From Nipponacmea schrenckii (lineage: Eukaryota > Mollusca > Gastropoda > Lottiidae): a stretch of DNA of 64,000 bases. A program made the translations under genes and the position numbers. How positions within the stretch are numbered: the stretch's first letter is position 1; every line of letters begins with the position of its first letter. Below are positions 46,049 through 58,504 of this stretch, in pieces. Where the stretch lies: positions 30,129,769 to 30,193,768 of the forward strand of contig JAUJPP010000007.1 in assembly GCA_030562195.1 (NCBI GenBank). The letters are read 5' to 3'. The notes below the pieces were generated by a model, which worked only from the letters and a program-made list of their open reading frames with translations, ran no database searches and had not been told where the DNA came from.

Positions 46049-47488
46049 ATGTCTTTGGCGGAATCGAAGGACACGTATATTGTTATGATTTTAAACTGGC
46101 TATTGAATAACAATAGTACCAATGGCGTCGATTTTACACAGCCATACGTACGTCGTTCACTACGTTACGTTTACCCTTTATTTATGTTTTTACATGCCGT
46201 AGTTGGAATCGTTGGCATTGTTGGTAATCTTGGAATGTTGGTGGTGATTGTCAAAAGACGGTTGTATCACGATCAGACATATTTCTTAATGACAAATATG
46301 GCGCTATCGGATCTGATCAAATGTATTTTTGTATTACCAATCACACTGGCCAATTTGTTGATTCAAAATTGGTTGTTTGGTAGTTTTATGTGTTTCTTTC
46401 TGCCGATGATACAGTGTTTTCCAGTGCATGCCTCTATGCTGACTTTTGTCATGATAGCCATAGACAGGTATCGCTTAATAGTACACCCATTTAAATCCCG
46501 TCTGCCAGCTGGATTGTGTGTTATTGGAGTATGGGTTGCCGCCGTCTGTGTTGTACTGCCGTATGCTGTTTATATAAAATATATTGATCTTGGAGCTTCT
46601 CTTGGAAAACAGTTTGATGGAGTTGGCATTTGTTATGTTAACGTTGAAAAGAGAATTGAAGAATATATACGTGCTATATTTGTGACATTGTATGCCATGC
46701 CTTTAGCGATTATCGCTTTCCTGTACGTCAGAATCTCGGCCGAGCTTAAATCTCGCGAGGGTGCCTCGGTATCGATTCACTTTGAAGGTAACGAAGTGAT
46801 GTCTTCACGACCATACGATACGAATTTAACTTGGTCTAGTAACAATGGTGCCACGACTACAACTCGCCTAGATCCTGATGCTGGAGCCGGGGAACCTGCA
46901 AGACTGAAATCTTATAACGAGGCTGCTACCCAGGACAGTGATGATGACCTTGACCTTGTAAAGGAAAAACGAACCCAAAATTATCTCATTGCTATGACTA
47001 CTTTATTCGCTATGTGTTGGTGTCCACTACAAATCCTTATTTTAGTTCATTATTTTGTTCATGAAAACGATGACAATATGGATCACTATGATATCACTTA
47101 CATCACATTTACTTGGTTTGGTTTTCTATCCACTTGCACCAATTCTATTTTATTTGTGTCTTGGCGCATGTCCAGTGCCACTAAAGATAGGCTTCGAGGG
47201 TACTTCCGGTTTAGCAACAGGAGGAGGTGTTCGATGCAGGTAAGCCGTCGTCATGAGCTTGCCTCTTCTTCTCGTACTCCTTCAACTGTAACAACCTGTA
47301 CAGTCCAAGAACATAGTCCCCGACAATCTTTAATTATACAAGATCCAAGTCCTCGACAATCATTAGTTACTCGTGAACATAGCCCGAGACAATCATTATC
47401 AGCAGATCAACCTAGCCCTCGCCAAACATTAACAATCCAGGACAATACGAATACTAATTCCCGACATATCCAAGCCAATCGTGTGTAG
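46049..47488 (+). CDS. Rhodopsin-class (class A) GPCR, neuropeptide-receptor-like
   Basis: A 479-residue frame on one exon, with ATG 17 bases after a splice acceptor. Seven membrane segments lie near residues 41-68, 77-101, 112-137, 155-175, 206-230, 312-336 and 349-372. Landmarks: GN at 59-60, D88 in LSDL, C115 and C195 for the extracellular disulfide, DRY 139-141 in DRYRLIVHPF, P218, CWCP around W324/P326, and NSILF (365-369) in place of NPxxY. Two N-glycosylation sequons lie at N21/N22. The large third loop (about 230-310) is Ser/Thr/Asp-rich. The family senses extracellular ligands and signals through G proteins at the plasma membrane; the DRYRxIVHPF style suggests a peptide ligand (NPY/GPR83-like), but the ligand is unknown. 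After residue 397 the tail carries four SPRQ(S/T)L repeats, and a CAG/GTAAGC donor at 47239/47240 offers an alternative end. Confidence 0.92.
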   Translation: MSLAESKDTYIVMILNWLLNNNSTNGVDFTQPYVRRSLRYVYPLFMFLHAVVGIVGIVGNLGMLVVIVKRRLYHDQTYFLMTNMALSDLIKCIFVLPITLANLLIQNWLFGSFMCFFLPMIQCFPVHASMLTFVMIAIDRYRLIVHPFKSRLPAGLCVIGVWVAAVCVVLPYAVYIKYIDLGASLGKQFDGVGICYVNVEKRIEEYIRAIFVTLYAMPLAIIAFLYVRISAELKSREGASVSIHFEGNEVMSSRPYDTNLTWSSNNGATTTTRLDPDAGAGEPARLKSYNEAATQDSDDDLDLVKEKRTQNYLIAMTTLFAMCWCPLQILILVHYFVHENDDNMDHYDITYITFTWFGFLSTCTNSILFVSWRMSSATKDRLRGYFRFSNRRRCSMQVSRRHELASSSRTPSTVTTCTVQEHSPRQSLIIQDPSPRQSLVTREHSPRQSLSADQPSPRQTLTIQDNTNTNSRHIQANRV

Positions 47489-47717
47489 TTTCTTTTGTAC
47501 GTCTTCTTTCTGCTTTAATCTCACTCTATCGCACTTTTTATGTTGTGGAAACATTGTTGTCATGTGAAATACCTTTAACCGATGTCGATGTGGTCTATGT
47601 GTGTATTATTCAGTGGATAGAGGATTAATGACCAAGAGTCAGTGTGGATGTTTCTGTGCCAAGTATCAGAAATGTTTGTGTTCTGAGCTGCTATGAACCC
47701 CCGTGATTATATTTCAG

Positions 47718-47819
47718 AGGCGACGAAGATACAGAACAGATTATGTCAATGGGGCGGCCAGAACAAAATTTGAAGAAAGGCTGGATATGAAAACTCTGAG
47801 AGAAGCGGCATCGGTTTAA
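47718..47819 (+). CDS. Alternative last coding exon of the GPCR
   Basis: A phase-0 donor after codon 397 (CAG/GTAAGC at 47239/47240) can join to an acceptor (TATATTTCAG ending at 47717). The joined frame continues without a stop for 33 residues: basic RRRRYRTDY first, then KFEERLDMKTLREAASV, and TAA at 47817-47819. The product would be 430 aa with a short basic tail in place of the SPRQ repeats. The phase match and good splice sites support it; there is no transcript evidence. Confidence 0.6.
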   Translation, partial: RRRRYRTDYVNGAARTKFEERLDMKTLREAASV

Positions 47820-48168
47820 ACATCCTTCTTAAACCAGTGACTGTACATAGAATAATTCTATATTTTCTTATATTTGCACATTTCATAAATGTACATGTAT
47901 ATTTCTAAGAAAAAAACAATCACATTTGTCAAAATAACACTAATGTCAAACCAATTAAACTGCTGTCAAATGTATAATTTTGTTATGTAATGATACTGTT
48001 TTTTCTGAAACCCGTTAAACCTATTCTGTGATCGTGTTTTGTTCTTGATTTTAGACAATATGTGGTTGAGGTGGAGTAAATTCCCCACTGTTTCAAGGCA
48101 TCCCAATGCTGTTCTCTTCGCCAGTATCATCAACCTCTTATGTCATGAGAAATTTAAAAAACAATCTA

Positions 48169-48174
48169 AATAAA
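48169..48174 (+). terminator. Candidate polyadenylation signal downstream of the GPCR
   Basis: First clear AATAAA after both possible stop codons, about 350 bases after the alternative exon. Placement is plausible but not certain. Confidence 0.35.
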
Positions 48175-48179
48175 CAATC

Positions 48180-49419
48180 CCTTCAAGATGTGAATAGACA
48201 GGGTGTATGCGAGATGGTTGATGCAATAGAAAATATAAGAAACCAATAATGGCCCATATACTTCATTTACTTCTTTTTGCTACAGTGGTATCACAGTGTC
48301 AGAAAGGTCGTGAATTGGTCGAAAGCAGTTAGAATCCACAGATAATACTACAGTGCACAATTATTAAGTACAGGACACCAGACGGATAGCCCTGTGCATG
48401 TAAACAATATCAAGCTGTTACAAACATACGTCTTATATCTTGTCAGCAAAAGCCATATTTCTTGTATCACGAAATACCGTGATTTGATTTTGCCCTTTTG
48501 CTCTGTCTAATACTGCCAATCAGAATCCTCGACATAAAAAAAAATAAGACTTATAGGGTTAACAGACTTTCTATTCTGTTTACGAAGTGTGTAATCAGAT
48601 GAAATTGCATTGACATACATGTACGTCCGTGTTAAAAAGTTGAACATAGCGATCAATGTATAATAGCTTAACATTGTGAAAACGTCCCCTGGGGTGAGTT
48701 CAAGGATGCAAGACTTTTATTTATTTAATTTTTCATTCTTTCAACAAAGAGTATTAATTATTTTCAATCATCAACTAAACATCAATCAGCAAATATAATA
48801 AATGCGCTTTGAAAAATATTGATAGAACTCGTAAATAGCTGTTATATACAATCATAAAATGACTGTGAATCACATAGTTTTCAAAACGGTCCTAATCGGA
48901 AACACAATTGAACTTATCTGCACAGCATGTTAAAACAATATGAAATCATAAAACTAAACGATGCAATTAACTCCAACTATATTTGGAATTTAATATGGAA
49001 ATTGACAAGCTAACTAATGGACATACCATGTTAAGGTTATAACCGTTGACAACATCCTATGGAATCGATAATAATACTCAACAAAAACAACTATAAGGAC
49101 TTTTTAAATCTCTTTTCAATATGTTGATAAACGACAGGGATCTATATTCATACCTACACGACATACCAATTTGCATGTAATTTTGTTTCCACTCTCCGCC
49201 TGATTTTATTTTTCCTGTTCATCACATTTATCATTTCTGATGTCACGTAAATTACATTGCTTTTACCAAATGCATTTAATCTATTATTTTCTATTCTGAT
49301 AATAATGTTATTGCAGTTTGTACCGACTTCTTTCACACTAGTCATTTATCTTTTCATTTAATACTCTGTTTTCTGCACTCTTATGCTAATCTTGTTTTTT
49401 CAAGCGGATTTACTTCGCT
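48180..49419. other. Non-coding spacer
   Basis: AT-rich. No gene or repeat recognised before the minisatellite. Confidence 0.4.
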
Positions 49420-50880
49420 CTTTGAAATATCTAATCACTGTTCTCTATACTCTTACTGATCTTAGCAATGTTTTCTATATTCGTGCTGATCTAATCACTG
49501 TTTACTATACACTTACTGATCTAATCACGGTTGTCTATACTCCAAATGATCTTATCACTGTTTCTATACCTTTACTGATCTAATTACTGTTTTCTATATT
49601 TTTACTGATCTAATTACTGTTTTCAATACTCTTAGGGATCTTAGCACTGTTTTCAAAATTCTTGCTAATCTAATCGCGGCTTTCTATATTCTTACTGATA
49701 TTATCACTGCTTTCTATAATCTTTCTGATCCTAGCACTGTTTTCTATACTCTGACTGATCTAATCACTTTTTCTATATTCTTACTGATCTAATCACTATG
49801 TTCTATACTCTTAATTATCTCAGCACTGTTCTCTATATTCTAACTGACTGATCTTAGCATTGTTTTCTATATTCTTACTGATCTAATCCTTGTTTTACAA
49901 ACTCTGACTGATCCAATCACTGTTTTCTATACTCATATTTATCTAATCACTGTATTCTATATTCTTCCTGATCTAATTACAGTTTTCCATACTCTTACTG
50001 ATCTAATCATTCTATACTCTTACTGATCTAATCACCGTTTTCTTTACTCTTACTGATCTAATCACTGTTTTCTATATTCTTACTGATCCAATCACTGTTT
50101 TCTATATTCTTACTGATCTAATCACTGTTTTCTATAATCTTACTGATCTAATCACTGTTTTCTATATTCTTACTGATCTAATCACTATGTTCTATACTCT
50201 TACTGATCTAATCACTGTTTTCTATATTTTTACTGATCTTAAAACTGTTTTCTATATTCTTACTGATCTTAGCACTGTTTTCTATACTTTTACTGATCTC
50301 AGCACTGTTGTCTATAGTCTTACCGATCTTAGCACTGTTTTCTATATTCTTACTGATCTAATCACTGTTTGCTATCCCCTAACTGATCTAATCACTTTTC
50401 TATACTATTACTGTCCAATCACTGTTTTCTATACTCTTCTGCTTACCTTGTTTTTTCTAAAGGATGTACTTCACTCTTTGAAATATCTTGTCACTGTTTT
50501 CTATATTCTCACTGATCTAATCACTGTTTTCTATATTCGTACTGATCTTAGCACTGTTTTCTATATTCTTACTGATCTAATCACTAATTTCTATACTCTT
50601 GCTGATCTTAGCACTGTTTTCTATATTGCAACTAATCTAATCGGTTTTTTTTTATTTTTATTGATCTAATCACTGTTTTCTATATTTTTGCTGATCTTAT
50701 CGGAGTTTTCTTAACTCTAATCATTAATTTTGATATCCTATTGATCTAATCATTAATTTTGATATCCTACTGATCTAATTATCGTTTGCTTTAATCATAT
50801 TTATTTAGCTATGGTTTCCTACACTCACGCTGACCTGAAAATCTTATATATTTCTACTGATCTAATCAATATTTCTAATG
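49420..50880. repeat. 30-bp-period minisatellite (TTTCTATATTCTTACTGATC...)
   Basis: Units of TTTCTATATTCTTACTGATC plus TAATCACTGT repeat about 45 times with substitutions and some 1-2 base length changes. Since 30 is divisible by three, long open frames arise by chance (for example 160 codons at 50187-50669). The left border sequence (CGGATTTACTTCGCTCTTTG, 49405-49424) recurs in modified form at about 50460-50480, so part of the array was duplicated as a larger block. Confidence 0.9.
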
Positions 50881-51814
50881 TTAATTTATGCTGTGCTTTA
50901 TTTCCATTGGTATATACATAACTATTTAGTCAAAGGTCCTTTTTACTTACTTTTGAAAAGTTCAAAACCGATTAGATTGTCGAACAATCCTCTGAATGGT
51001 CGAAAAACAACTAAAACAACGACATTGTGATCTTGTTGATTATCTTTTAGTTTCCTAGACATTTACAGTTCCCGCACGTTTACATAAAATTCAGAATTGG
51101 GCTAAGATCATTGAAGCCTCTGAGATCAATGACTGTACACACCATTGAGGCAAAATTTATTGAGCTGGAATTAATTGGTTTTAAAAGGAATTGTGCTAGA
51201 CTGGTTTCTATCTTGAGGCATTAGGAGAACTAGTTCGTTATCTCTTCTATATTTATAATTTGGTAGTTTTCGACGATCGTCGTCCAACTCTCTTCTAGAT
51301 GACGGGAAGATTACCGACCTTATCCATTCTCATAAAGACGCTATGGGCATCATTTGATTAGAAATTCTAGTGATCAAACTGGCGATAATCATAGCTGTCA
51401 ATTTAAATAGAGACTCCCACGGCGAGCACCTTTCTAATCAATACACTTGTATTGTTTGGTATGTTCGTTTCATAATTTCAAGTTAATCCAAGTTGTTTCC
51501 TTCAGATAATAGTATCCCTTGACGATGACAAGGATATTGTCTTTATTGTAAATAACAAGTTGTGTCATAGAAACGATTCGAGAGGTTAAGGAAGTTATAT
51601 GATTAACATCAACATCATTATGAAGGGTGTGTTTTGAAAGAAAATAAAGGTACTGGGGAATGGAAGACCAATACATCTACTCGATGTTACGTGTAAAATA
51701 GTGATCTGCGTGGTTTGAAGAATAAAATTGATTGAAGAGTGAGCTATCTCGAAAGATAGTCAAGTGTCTGGACTTCGCGCATTCATTTTCACAAATCGTT
51801 TCATCTTTAGAAAG
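50881..51814. other. Non-coding spacer
   Basis: No gene recognised. Ends at the left target duplication CTCATTTT (51815-51822) of the next element. Confidence 0.4.
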
Positions 51815-51822
51815 CTCATTTT

Positions 51823-53631
51823 CAGGGGCGTAGCGTGACCATTTTGGCTGGGGGGTATAACGGCTAAGTTTTACCGACGAACACGTGTAACGTCTACGTT
51901 TTACTGACGAACACGTGTTCTTCCAGGGGCAAAAATAACTTCTCGCACTATTTAGTATATACATTATACACGAACGAAATCCATCGTTATAAAAACCATA
52001 TCAATCAGGGGTGTATATAGAATGTGCCTGAGAGGGGGGATTTTTCTAAGGCAAGTCCTGCAGGCCGAAGGCCTTCGTATTCGGCCCTTGCAGGCGGGGG
52101 GTTCGGGGGTCCTTCCCCGGAAAATTTTACAAACTAGGAAACCCGGAGAATACATCTGACGGGATTTTGGAAGTCTTTTTTCCACTGGACCAAATTGTCA
52201 ATTTTCATCGGAAAACCATATGTTATCTATGTCCTTTTTCGACGTATTCTGCGTTTTACCGACATGGCGGGGGTTTCGGGGGCTGTCCCCCGGAAAATTT
52301 TACAAACTAGGAAACCCGGAGAATTCATCTAACGCGATTTTGGAAGTCTTTTCCAACGGTCAAAATTATCAATTTTCATCGGAAAACCATGTTTTATATA
52401 GCCTTGTTCGACCTATTCTGCGTTTTACCGACAAGTTCAGTAAAAATAACTTATTATGTAGACGAACAGTTTTCCGATAATAGCATAACTGACACAAGGT
52501 TTCCACTCTTTCGGTCAGCCAATCGGTTTTACCGAAGGCTCCATTCCCCATCCATGACCGTCTATTATCGACCGATTCCGCATTTTACCGACAAGTTTAG
52601 TAAAAAGCACTTTAATGTAGACGAACATTTTACCGATAACATCTTAAAGGGAAAATAGGCGTTAGAACGAACATAAAATTTTAAGTTCACTCAAATTTGG
52701 ACAATAACAGTATATATCCATCAGTGGACTTACCTATACATCAAAATCCCTCTAAAATCCGATAAATCCCCAAAATAAAGTAGTTAATCATAAAACGCTT
52801 GAGCCATCCATCAAGCGATTTTCAAATCGTGTAAATATAAAGGGAAGTAACTCTAACATGTGGGTTTTCACGCGTCCTTGACCCCTACAGTTGAATTCCA
52901 CAATGATGTTTTAGCGTTGATTTACCAGACGCTTTTTATTCTCAAACTGAATGGAATCGTCGCTGGCTCACTTTTTTTTAAAATTCCGAATATATTTTTA
53001 TTGTGGCTTTTTAAAATTTGGTAAAGTGTGGGATGCATACTTACTTAACTAATAGTCAATATGAAACACAAATATAAGCCGTGGGACGAGTGTATTCTAA
53101 CGCCTATTATCCCTTAACAGACACAAGGTTTTCACTTTTTCGGTTAAAAAATCGGTTTTACCGACGGCTCCATCTATGACCTTCTTCTATCGGCCAATTC
53201 CGCGTTTTACCGACAAATTCAAATAACGAACAGCTTACCGATAACAAGGGTATCGGTTAACCAATCGGTTTTACCGAAGACTCCAGTCATAACCAACTTA
53301 TACCGACCGATTCCGGTAGTTTCAGTAAAAAAAAAACTTTTAATGTTGACACTTTACTGATAACATCATAACCAACAGAAGGTTTTTACTTTTTAGGTTA
53401 ATTGGTTTTACCGACGGTCCTACCTTGTCGTCTTTTATCGACCCATCATAACCAACACAAGGTTTTGACTTTTTAGGTTAATTAATCGGTTTAATTGATC
53501 AATTCCGCGTTTTACCGACGGTTCCATCCATGACCCCGTTTTACTGACCGATTCCGCGTTTTACCGACGAGTTCAGTAAAAGTGGGGGGGGGGGAGGTGC
53601 GACAACCCCCCACACCCCAGCTACGCCCCTG
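51823..53631. mobile_element. hAT-like non-autonomous element rich in TTTTACCGAC motifs
   Basis: The ends are inverted repeats CAGGGGCGTAGC (51823-51834) and GCTACGCCCCTG (53620-53631). They are flanked by CTCATTTT (51815-51822) and GTCATTTT (53632-53639), an 8-bp target duplication with one mismatch; CAGGGG ends and 8-bp duplications are typical of hAT elements. The interior repeats CGTTTTACCGAC, GACACAAGGTTT and AATCGGTTTTACCGA many times and carries G-rich stretches. A second MITE is inserted at 52648-53113. No transposase frame. Confidence 0.75.
52648..53113. mobile_element. MITE with TTAA target, copy 2 (inside the hAT-like element)
   Basis: Inverted copy of 23203-23668: 466 bp again, with TTAA at 52644-52647 and 53114-53117. 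The host repeat continues on either side (CGATAACATC... and ...CAGACACAAGG), and neighbouring host units read GATAACATCATAACCAACA, giving an approximate empty-site comparison. Confidence 0.8.
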
Positions 53632-53639
53632 GTCATTTT

Positions 53640-56600
53640 CATATTTTATCAATTAATTCAACATGAGGTCGAACCTTTGGTAGCCTATCCTCCTTATTAA
53701 AGGGAAAATCTTAGTCACAGAAGTGGGATTACGCTCAGCTAAGTTAATCATTAGTAGTGTATACAGCTCACCGTCGATGTTAGAGCCTTCAATCCATGTG
53801 TGTCTAGCATTTTCCGCGTTTGAAAGTTAAAATGACCTATTGAATGACTGGAGATATATATAATATATAATAGAAAAGAAATGTATAAAAAAATGTAAAA
53901 TTCTTTTGAAGGCATTTCGATTTTGGTTTATTTCAAGATTTTTTTAAGACTATTTACTGCATATTCAAGGACCAAATCAGCACCAGAAAAGGACCTATAT
54001 GTCCTTTTGAAACCATGAATCACAGTTGCTTTATTTATTCCTTGTCCTAGGTCTTAAAAGATCGTATGACAAAGATCGCCCACGTAAAACTAAACCTCAA
54101 TCTGTTATAGACAGACATGTATGTTGCAGATCCCATTGCAATTTGTTTGTATTTAAATTTGGAAGCTGATGGATGATTGCCGCAAACAACACATTCTAAT
54201 TGGATCTCTATTGGATTGGTAAATCTGCCCTTTCATCATACATGCCAACTAGAAGATATTTAAAACCATTCCAAAGTTTGTTAAATCGAAGGTTATTCTG
54301 ATTCAGTCTGCTATTGTATGTGTTTATGACGATCTGCGTCGACTGAGGCCATAACTAACAAATCCCCAACTTCTGGTCACCAATAAATCGGGGGAAATGG
54401 AGCGAAGTCAGAAAACCAATTCAAATCTTTATAGACAAGGACAGATGGATAGTGTGTTTATGACGACTATTGGTAACGTAACCTTGAATAGCTGGGTATT
54501 AATTGGTGATTGTTTTTTCTACGCAGTGAGATCATCATTACAGAAACTGTTTGGAACTTTGACATTATCTTTAAAATTATGGTTAGCCTAACCTTACCCG
54601 ATAAATTAGATCAGACGCCATTTTCAGTCTCAAAATCCTCTAAAATCTCTTTATCTTCAACACAAACCAATTCAATTAACTTTCCTCCCCACCATCCTCA
54701 ATTTACATCACATTAAAAAGTAAGTAGAGGCTTTTAGAAAGGTAATTGAATATAGCTGTAGAGGGTAACGATGTTGCGTGTGTATTGAGTGCAATATGTT
54801 AAATTATATACGGAGTACTGAAAGAAAGGCAAATATAAGTTGTTTTTGAGCTAAATATTTGATATATGATACACAAAAACGATATCGTTATTAAGCAAAA
54901 CATATAATAAATTGTTTGAATCTCCGTGTGAGGTGACAAATCGATCAATAATTTCAACAAGTTTGATAGCAGAAAACATTTTTTATCACGAAACCTTTAC
55001 ACAGCTTTGATATATCTCTCAAAATTATTGTTATTCTCAATTATTAGTTTTGTTTCAACCTTACAAGAACGATTTTTAACAATTTAACAATCATCTGATG
55101 TCAAATTAGTAAAGGTATCGCTAATAGCAGGCGAAATCAGCTACATCGAGTGATTCATAAAAACCGATAACATTTTTCATCTGAATTACAGCTTTGTTAT
55201 ATACCAACATTTTCAAATTACCTGGTCAAAAAATAGAATGATCAAAGTAATTGGTGTAACTTTACCTTTTTAATTGATGCAATACTTAATGTGGCTACCA
55301 ATTTCAGCACAAATTGATTTCTGTATTTAAAAGTACCAAGATAAATAGAAATCCCCGATTCTTCAGATTGCAATCCAATCGTTAAAAGTATGTTTTCTCT
55401 AGCTGAAAATTTATAGTGGAAGACAGCTTAAGGAACTGAAGGATAAAATAAAAGAAAACTGGAACAGAAACCGGAAAGCAATAATTGTCACGTTAAATGT
55501 GTTTTCAGTTGGTTTGGTTCGAATTTGAGCAATTACAATGATTGCTGTCAGCATGAAATTTTTTTAAAAATCACTTTTTAAACGGCTGGTAGGCTATTTC
55601 TATGTCTATGAAGCTTTAATTCGGTGAAAAGGGGTCCAATTAATATGGTTTTAGCTTTAATACCTTATGTAAATATGTTATATCGGGTTTTTTTAATCAC
55701 CCGATATAACTTTACATGTATATCCGTAAATTCACTGTTCAGATATTAAAGGTTTGGTCGATGTTGTCCTATTATCACCTCTGCATTAATATAATTAAGC
55801 CCACGGGAAATAAGACGTCTAAAAAAACTGAGTTTATGTCGCAAATAGTGAAATTCGAGTAATATCCATGCATTTTAATAGAAATCATTTAAAAATAACG
55901 CAAATGATTTATGTATTGTTATAAGAGCTATGACAGACCATGTGGTGATAGATATTGAAAATTCGTTATGATGACTTCAAGGGCTATATGATTTGGAGAT
56001 CCTTACTGAAAAAAAAACCTCATAATATAATTCTCAACAAATGGTTTACTATAAAGAATGTGAGAGCAATAGCGAAAGGCTATGATCTCATTCCAAGTAA
56101 TAGCCTAGTCTGAATCTGATTTTTATGTTTAAATATGAAATATAAAATGATAAATTGAATGATGTTAAGAGATCAGACATTACTCTTCGACTTCCATAAA
56201 AATCAATATTCCCTTCGTTTTATATGAAAAACGTAATAAAATCATCAAGATATAAGATCAATCAAATTCGTATAATTAAAGTATACTATCAGAGACAACA
56301 ATAGATGAATGTTGTTTAAAGGGAATTAGAGAAATTACAAAGTTTTTTTCCGCACCCAAAGAGCAATATCTGTTAAGTACCACTTCAATAATCCCCTTAT
56401 CTTGCGTGAATGCACCGCCTGTGGAAGTTTTTTATTAAGTAAAAATTAAGCTCACTAATTTCCTCTCATGGCCATCTTACCCTATCTGAAATCGTTGGTT
56501 TCGGGGGGGGGGGGCTTCAAGGCCCTCGGCCTCAACGGGCTTCAACTATTTTGGCCTGGCCTAACTGAGTAACCTTCTGGATACACCCGTATTTCAAATA

Positions 56601-58504
56601 GTCGGACTAAAGTGTTGTTTTCTTTGTGCATGACTACTGCTGACTTCAATACGTTGAACCTGGTTCTAAGATACATGTCTCCAATGTTGGTGATTGTTAC
56701 AGTAGTTATAATTGCTGAGTACCCAGGCGAATCTTAATGTAAAACCATATAGTCTATCAAGGTTAAGGAAACCATCTCGGACAACCCAAGGCATTACAGA
56801 TATGATGAATGATAAAGAAGCACAAAATAAAATGGATATTCTATTTCTGACATTTGTTAACTCAACATGCTCACATGCTCATACAGGCAGCGTTTCCTAT
56901 TGATATCTCTTGATATCCATATATCGTGTGCTTTTTTTGCCCATATCTATATGAATTATAAACATTATGATGAATGATATCACAGTGTGTCTATAATTGT
57001 GTGCTATGTAAACAACCGATGGACTCGATTGATCTAATAAAATGCAGATTAGAATTTCCTTTCCGTTTTAAGCATTTAGTTTCTATGCAAAGCATAATAT
57101 ATCTATTTAGGGTTTCCTAATTGTTAAGCATGCAAGAGACACAACTGGTAGACGAGGCTTATCTCGGAGTCGCAACATACTTGAAGAAAATAATGACGAT
57201 GTCGTAACAAACGGCTATTTTAGTCAACCCTAGGCATATTTCTTTGAGAAATTGGGGCGACGTTAACTTTAAATCAATGCGCAACAAAACCCACTCATAT
57301 ATTTGTCACGCATACCAATTAGCTCGATTTTCCTAAAAAAAAAATAAAAGAATACCGTTTGAATAGCTCGGCATAAAAAAAATACAGTGTTCATGAATTT
57401 TTGATAATGATTTGTAATTATAGAGAAAATTAGTATACGTGATATTTTAGATAATGTTTATCTTACATGAATAGGTTATCAACAGAAGTCGCTTAAAAAT
57501 ATTATATAAAATATGAGTCAAATGAATTGAAAAGGGATTAGACTACACCTTAATATAAAAGTCTTTATATGCAATTAAAATAGAAGATCCGATAAGTTTC
57601 CTCGTAGACATCTTTAGAAAAGTTATGTTATAACGTTACTGTTTTACGTTCTACTTTTTGACACAAATGCTTATTCTAAAAAACAACTGTTACCCTATCC
57701 GCAGGCTCAGACAAACGATTTAACAGTTTGTGATAAGCCAATAAGTCCATATGACCTTTTGGATAATAAAAGTTTTCTATGTTAGATATATATCATGCAG
57801 TTTATTCAAAAAGTTTATTTCCAACTAGTGAGGAGCACAGATAGTTCATCCACTTCAAGCTCATTTTATTGTTAATAAATTCGATACTTCACGGTTCATA
57901 TTTAATAGGTTAGATAGCTGGCACGTAAAGACATCCTTGCTATTAATATGCTATTTGTTATTTCACTGATTTAGGCTATAACGAGCGGTGACACAATTTC
58001 TGGTAATTTCAATTATCGATTCTGTCTGAAGACGGTGATACTATAAAAACTAATTTTCTTTAAAAATTCCAGTTAGCAATTTAGTTCCGAATATACTGCA
58101 ATTGAAAGATCTTCGGTCGCTTTTATTTCATTTTATTTTGATTAGTTTAAGCAATTTCAGAGATTCGGATTGCTAACAACAACAAAATGTTTATATTGCG
58201 ATGAACTACTTCTGAAATAATTGACAAGGTCCGTTGTCGTTTCCCAATAAGTTCACACAAACAAGGCCTATTTTCTTACGATAGCAATATTCTTTCAATG
58301 AAAAGTGCACAAATAGTTCATTGTTGGAGTAGATACAAATAAAGAGGTTTAAGAATTGTTTTAGATCCAGACGCGCTGACATATACGCATCCTTATGCGT
58401 GTGTGCGATCCGTAGTACCGGGAATATCCTTTCACGCTTACAGACAAGTTAGTACAAGGCCTGTAGACAACGGACAAATAAAGTTTAAACGTAATGTTAC
58501 AAAA
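53640..58504. other. Non-coding spacer
   Basis: No supported gene. It holds a perfect 12-bp-stem hairpin at 55677-55710 and a G-run with GGCCCTCGGCC sequence near 56500-56570 that resembles the G-rich parts of the hAT-like element, possibly a relic. Short frames at 54397-54716 and 56712-56903 lack features. Confidence 0.4.

Noticed and set aside
50187..50669. 160-codon open frame rich in TDLITVFY
   Set aside because: It lies inside the 30-bp minisatellite; a period divisible by three keeps one frame open without selection.
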